Notes under the pieces: model-generated
The model's database searches: none
What the model was told of the DNA's origin: nothing
What the model saw: the letters and a program-made list of their open reading frames with translations, nothing else
NCBI GenBank assembly: GCA_944990035.1
Contig: CALYLX010000115.1
Coordinates: 124,001 to 188,000, forward strand
Reading direction: 5' to 3'
Source: Clitopilus passeckerianus
Lineage: Eukaryota; Basidiomycota; Agaricomycetes; Agaricales; Entolomataceae
DNA: 64,000 bases
Program-made: the position numbers and the translations under genes
Part shown: in pieces, positions 60,401 through 64,000 of the stretch
Position numbering within the stretch: the first letter of the stretch is position 1
Layout: each line of letters starts with the position of its first letter

Positions 60401-61637
60401 TTAAGCATCCTCCTTGATCGACTTCAGTTCGGTGGCTAACCGAGCCTTGGAGTTGTTCGAACCAATGAAGGTGCCCAAGGTGCTAGGCTTGCTCTCAGTC
60501 AAATCTCCCTCTGACCAGTTACTCTCAGTCTGGTGGTTGAAGGCAGGGGGCGAGCCAGTAGTTGCCTGAGTAGCGATGTCTCTTGTCCATGATGTGCCAT
60601 TGGCAACCCTGAAGATGATGAATTGAGGTGACAGCGCCTAGAGTACGATCGATCAGCGACTCCAAATTCATATCTATCAATTGCAACAAGACTCACACAA
60701 AATGTCGCCCAGACGAACAAGAACGCTGGGCCGACATCCAAGTTCTTGCCGTAGGTAACAGCGAAGGCGATACCAAGGACACTGAAGGGCAAAGCCGACT
60801 CGACGAGAATAGCAGAGATACCTGTGTACATCCTGAGCATGTCAGAAGACATGCATCGTTTGAGTTTGTTTCTCGAGCTGAGAAGCCGATAAACAATTAG
60901 AGCGGTGACGATGATGTTGACGGATACGGAGAGAGCTGCCCAAGGTGTACCGAAGCTGACAGTTTTGCCACTGAAAAAGTTGCTGTCAGGAACGGCGCTT
61001 TGATAAAGTGTTACTATGGCCATCGCTGGGAGAAAGTGCGGCGTCAATAACAGCGAGAGACCTCATAATCCAAGCCACCTACAGACGGAGCCCAGGTATA
61101 TGATCAGGGGGGCAATAATGACCAAGAAGTTGGCTTGCCAGATGATGTAGCAGCGATAGATCTTCCAGAGAGTCAGATGTGGCAGAATGGTCAGGGTGCA
61201 CCAGGCGTACCAGAAGACCGTCCCCGAGGAAGTTAGTGACCTGGTTGGACGCAGTACCAAACACTTGCCACCAAATCGAGCTATTTGCTGCCAGATAGCC
61301 TAGTGGGCCGCCTTCGAAATTGCGGTGGTCGATCCACATATTCTCCATGAACACAGCATCGGTGAAGACAACAACAGTCGTCAGCGAAAGTGACAAAGCT
61401 CCTATCAGGACGTAGAAGAGGGTCTTCTTCCGCATAGCAGGAGAGCTGTGACAAAAGATATATAAGGAGTGACTGAACATATAGATTTCCAATCCTGGAG
61501 AATCAAGTTAGCTTCCGTTGATCATCTAAGGACAGATGTCCCCGCAGGAGTCATATACACTCACCATAACAGATTGACATGAAGACAACACCAAAGAAGA
61601 GCGAACGCTCCAGGTTGGGGGCCGGGGAGTCAGACAT
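60401..61637 (-). CDS. Seven-helix membrane protein, fungal family of unknown function (2)
   Basis: Exons 61637-61565, 61494-61211, 61161-61083, 61025-60697 and 60637-60401 sum to 333 codons plus stop. Hydrophobic segments: SLFFGVVFMSICYG, FYVLIGALSLSLTTVVVFT, WWQVFGTASNQVTNFLGDGLL|IYRCYIIWQ, FLVIIAPLIIYLGSV, WAALSVSVNIIVTALIVYRLL, ILVESALPFSVLGIAFAVTYG, AFLFVWATFC. The N-terminus is short, and the C-terminal tail of about 75 residues is hydrophilic and presumably cytosolic. The GDGLL-YRCYIIW phrase relates it to 44647-46000, though the two have diverged widely. Receptor-like topology; role unknown. It is transcribed away from the But2-like gene, sharing a 578-base intergenic region. Confidence 0.85.
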
Positions 61638-62215
61638 GGTGGATGGAAGAAAGAAACCGAGAGAAGGGCTTCGACAAGAGGCCCGACTATACTTAAAGTG
61701 GTTCCTTGTAGACGATAAGTAGCCGTCACGGGCCAGGGCGCTCGTCGTGCGAGATACCGCCGGATGGCGAAGAAGCCTGATTGCCTTGGAGCAACAAGCA
61801 ACGAGCAAACGACCGTGTCGTAATTTCACTTCGGGCCGGTCAAAAAATCCGATGCAGGCGGTAAAAGTACACAAGTTGGACCTCCAGAGAATTCATTAGA
61901 TACTCCATTCGTATAGACATTCCTGGGATGCAGATACGGCGTGAGAAGGCGAGGCAAGCAGGCGTGGTATCAGCTGATGCCAGTGTGATGTTCGTGGTTG
62001 GCAATTGGACCCAGATATCGCCTGGCTTGGCCGAACGCGGCAGGAATTTAGCGTGGGAACGTTCGAAGATATCAAGAACCGAACCGCCTTCTTGCGGTTC
62101 AGCTCGTTAATGGTTCGCCAACTTGGTTTGAGTTGATTGCCAGGAATGAAGGAAGCTGTCCAAAACTCTTTTATTAGTCGGTTCTGGTGCAATATGCTGC
62201 CTTCTCGGATTCCAA
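61638..62215. other. Shared divergent promoter region
   Basis: Separates the seven-helix gene (minus) and the But2-like gene (plus). No strong TATA box was recognised in either direction; TTTTATTAG near 62168 is a weak candidate for the plus gene. Confidence 0.45.
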
Positions 62216-63202
62216 ATGGCCCATCAAAGCTTCAAGTATACCGCTCTGTCCGAAGACGATGAAAGTCGGCAAAGCCTTATAGAGGGGGAGAAAGAAGTGA
62301 ACTTGGCTCAGGGTGCGTATATTTGCAAGGTTTTCCAAATGATGAGCTCAATGAAGTCCAGGTCCTCCGAAGAAATCATGGCTCGACACTCTCGTCCGCC
62401 TCTCAATCTATGTTGTCTTGGGCTGCTCAATCTTTGATGCTGGCTGCTTCCTCTACCTCACGGCAAAAACTCGCTCAAGCCCGTCAGAAGGACCCGCCGT
62501 AGCATTCGATGACCTACCTATTCGAAGCAGCTATCTTGGGCTCGAGAAGCTCTATTCGGCCAAGGACATGAAGTCGAGCAACCTTGCGCCCATCAAGAAT
62601 CTGCCGCACTTCGTTGGACATGTCGACGCTTCTCAGCCCGATCAACGTTCCTCCCTGTGGACAAAAATGTGGGCATCTCAAGATGGTATGGTACCTTACG
62701 ATGAGCGTCGCACGATGGTCACACCCACAGTGAGCCTACCCTCACTCTCACGATCGAGCATTCTCCACTAATACCATGTCAGATTTCTACCATCGCACAA
62801 TTCCACGTTATTGACTTCGGCATGGAACACTGCAGCCCACGACTCACAATCCCTCCTAAGCGTGAGGACGCAGACCAAGATCCCGACTACCAGATTGATG
62901 TGTGGGCACTGAATACGGACAGGTTGCTCCATACTGAGGACCTCTCGTGGTCAACGAAGCCTAGCCGGAAGAAGTTCCTTGGAACATTCTCTGGGGCTTC
63001 AAACTCTACGCAGAGTCTGCCGGGGTTTGACTGTAAATCAGGCACCTACCAAACCTTCGAGCTGTCCTGTAGAATCGGGGAGTGCAACCTTCACATACAT
63101 ACCACAGGTCGAAAAATTAAAGGTATGTCCAACTGTTGTTCCATCTCGCCTCGACTCACAGGTCGTCCAGGATTTTTTATGGTCCAACATCAGACTGTCT
63201 GA
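62216..63202 (+). CDS. Membrane-anchored protein with But2-like C-terminal domain
   Basis: Exons 62216-62312, 62362-62729, 62783-63122 and 63162-63202 give 281 residues. A cytosolic N-terminus (KYTALSEDDESRQSLIEGEK) precedes one membrane segment (LVRLSIYVVLGCSIFDAGCFLYL). The outer part has the pattern seen in basidiomycete proteins with a But2 C-terminal-like domain (ISTIAQFHVIDFGMEHCS, DYQIDVWALNTD, RPGFFMVQHQTV at the end). The yeast namesake binds a ubiquitin-like protein, but fungal members of this kind are type-II membrane proteins of unknown role. The third intron is 39 bases and in frame, so a 13-residue longer form is possible. Family call by pattern memory. Confidence 0.65.
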
Positions 63203-63366
63203 TATTGGTGTAGCCTAAATGTACTACTGCTGTTCTCATCTTTCATTGTATTCTATCCGACATAGACATGTATCCTTTCCGTTCTTCCGCTCAAATATCA
63301 TCATCGCATCACGGATCCTCTTGGGAAACCTCGGTATTGTTCCTACAACTCAGTTGGCCTTTATTG
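63203..63366. other. Short intergenic between convergent genes
   Basis: 3' flanks of the But2-like and peptide-2 genes. Confidence 0.5.
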
Positions 63367-63625
63367 TTAGAGCCAAGCGGAAGGTGTAGCATCCTCTTCA
63401 AGTGCGGCGGCTAAGCGAATTCGTCAATAACGCCGATCATCGCCAAGACAGATCCTGAGATACGTACCTTCAAGGTCATTCTTGGGGATGGCTACACCTT
63501 GCACGGTGATTGCCAGGACACACAGACCCGCTATCACCGTGTACAAAGAGGCGTTGTTCAATGCCAATTTCTGTGTCGATCTTGTCAGTCATCGAGCTTT
63601 CACCAGTCAACTCGAGTCATACCAT
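63367..63625 (-). CDS. Small secreted peptide precursor 2 (start codon alone in exon 1)
   Basis: Exons 63625-63623 (ATG only), 63570-63468 and 63410-63367 join to 49 residues; introns are 52 bases (GTATGA...CACAG) and 57 bases (GTACGT...CTTAG). The signal-like core is SLYTVIAGLCVLAITVQGVA; the tail has PKNDLE, split after DLE, and ends AWL. It matches peptide gene 1 (57780-58051) in intron positions and phases, exon-3 length (44 bases), PK-x-DLE and the final Trp-Leu, with Ala-Leu and acidic residues between. Removal of the signal would leave about 22 residues. Function unknown. Confidence 0.6.
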
Positions 63626-64000
63626 CTTTATCAAAACGTTGACGCAGGAGGGGTGATAAAGTCAGAGTAACCGATGTCGGGTTTTAAGTACGGCCTCCAG
63701 ATCCACCCTGGTCAGAATACACATGTAGGTTATGGCACCGCATTTAACGTATTACGATGAAAATAACTTGGAGAATTCTTTGTAACCCTTGCTTGAGAAG
63801 ATGATGGTATTGCGGTGGGTTGCGTTGTGCGGAACAATTAGAAGATCCCACAAATTAGAGTTTTCATTTCATGCTGCGCTCACTTAAAACCATCATTCCT
63901 CTTAAGTACACGACACGGATTTCATCATTTCAATTGTGTATGTCCATTTTGGCACATCCTGTGCACTCAAGGAGGTTCGGATGCTTTATGCTATTTCGTT
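63626..64000. other. Window edge, no gene seen
   Basis: Upstream flank of peptide gene 2; no coding region supported to the end of the window. Confidence 0.5.

Overview
The window reads as nuclear DNA of a mushroom-forming basidiomycete (Agaricomycetes). Nearly every gene that can be read through is broken by GT-AG introns of about 39 to 65 bases, often many per gene. The gene content is also typical of that group: FuA/etherase-like glutathione transferases, an I66-type (mycospin) peptidase inhibitor, a thaumatin-like protein, seven-helix proteins of a fungal family with a GD(S/G)LL...YRC(F/Y)IIW signature, a But2-like protein, and many F-box proteins. No prokaryotic features, CRISPR array or convincing tRNA was seen.

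Layout. 0-17 kb is sparse and decayed: the 3' end of a gene cut by the window edge, an intact two-exon F-box gene (979-2294), a dead copy of a 12-exon F-box/zinc-finger gene (9033-11724), an unassigned membrane-protein locus (12658-14390) and an inverted, broken copy of the first F-box gene (15045-16270). 18-31 kb holds conserved or single genes: a Ste7/Fuz7-type MAP kinase kinase, a secreted protein with a duplicated eight-cysteine domain, a small orphan, a TRIP4/Rqt4-like zinc-finger protein, a very small orphan, and an F-box/LRR-like gene. 31.7-35.5 kb and 50.6-54.6 kb are inverted copies of one segment: an intact 12-exon F-box/zinc-finger gene tail-to-tail with a glutathione transferase, the transferase being dead in the first copy and alive in the second. 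Between them lie an I66 inhibitor gene with a dead tandem copy, UBP14/USP5-type deubiquitinase, a thaumatin-like protein, a seven-helix protein and another F-box-like gene. 54.9-64 kb carries a second glutathione transferase, an orphan, an N-acetyltransferase, a second seven-helix protein, a But2-like protein and two related small secreted peptides.

Themes. (1) F-box/ubiquitin content: six F-box loci (four intact, two dead) and a free-ubiquitin-chain deubiquitinase. The F-box proteins would be SCF substrate receptors; their targets cannot be told from sequence. (2) Repeated duplication and decay: four duplicate sets show one living and one dead member, so this is a fast-turnover region. (3) Secreted products: thaumatin-like protein, I66 inhibitor, the eight-cysteine-repeat protein and two peptide precursors of 49 and 52 residues. 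The peptide pair has an unusual shared gene structure in which the start codon is the only coding part of exon 1, and is the best candidate here for an undescribed family.

Exon coordinates were worked out by hand from reading frame and splice consensus. Where I report that exon lengths sum to a multiple of three I added them up; other boundaries are tentative. Family names come from recognised motifs, not from any search.
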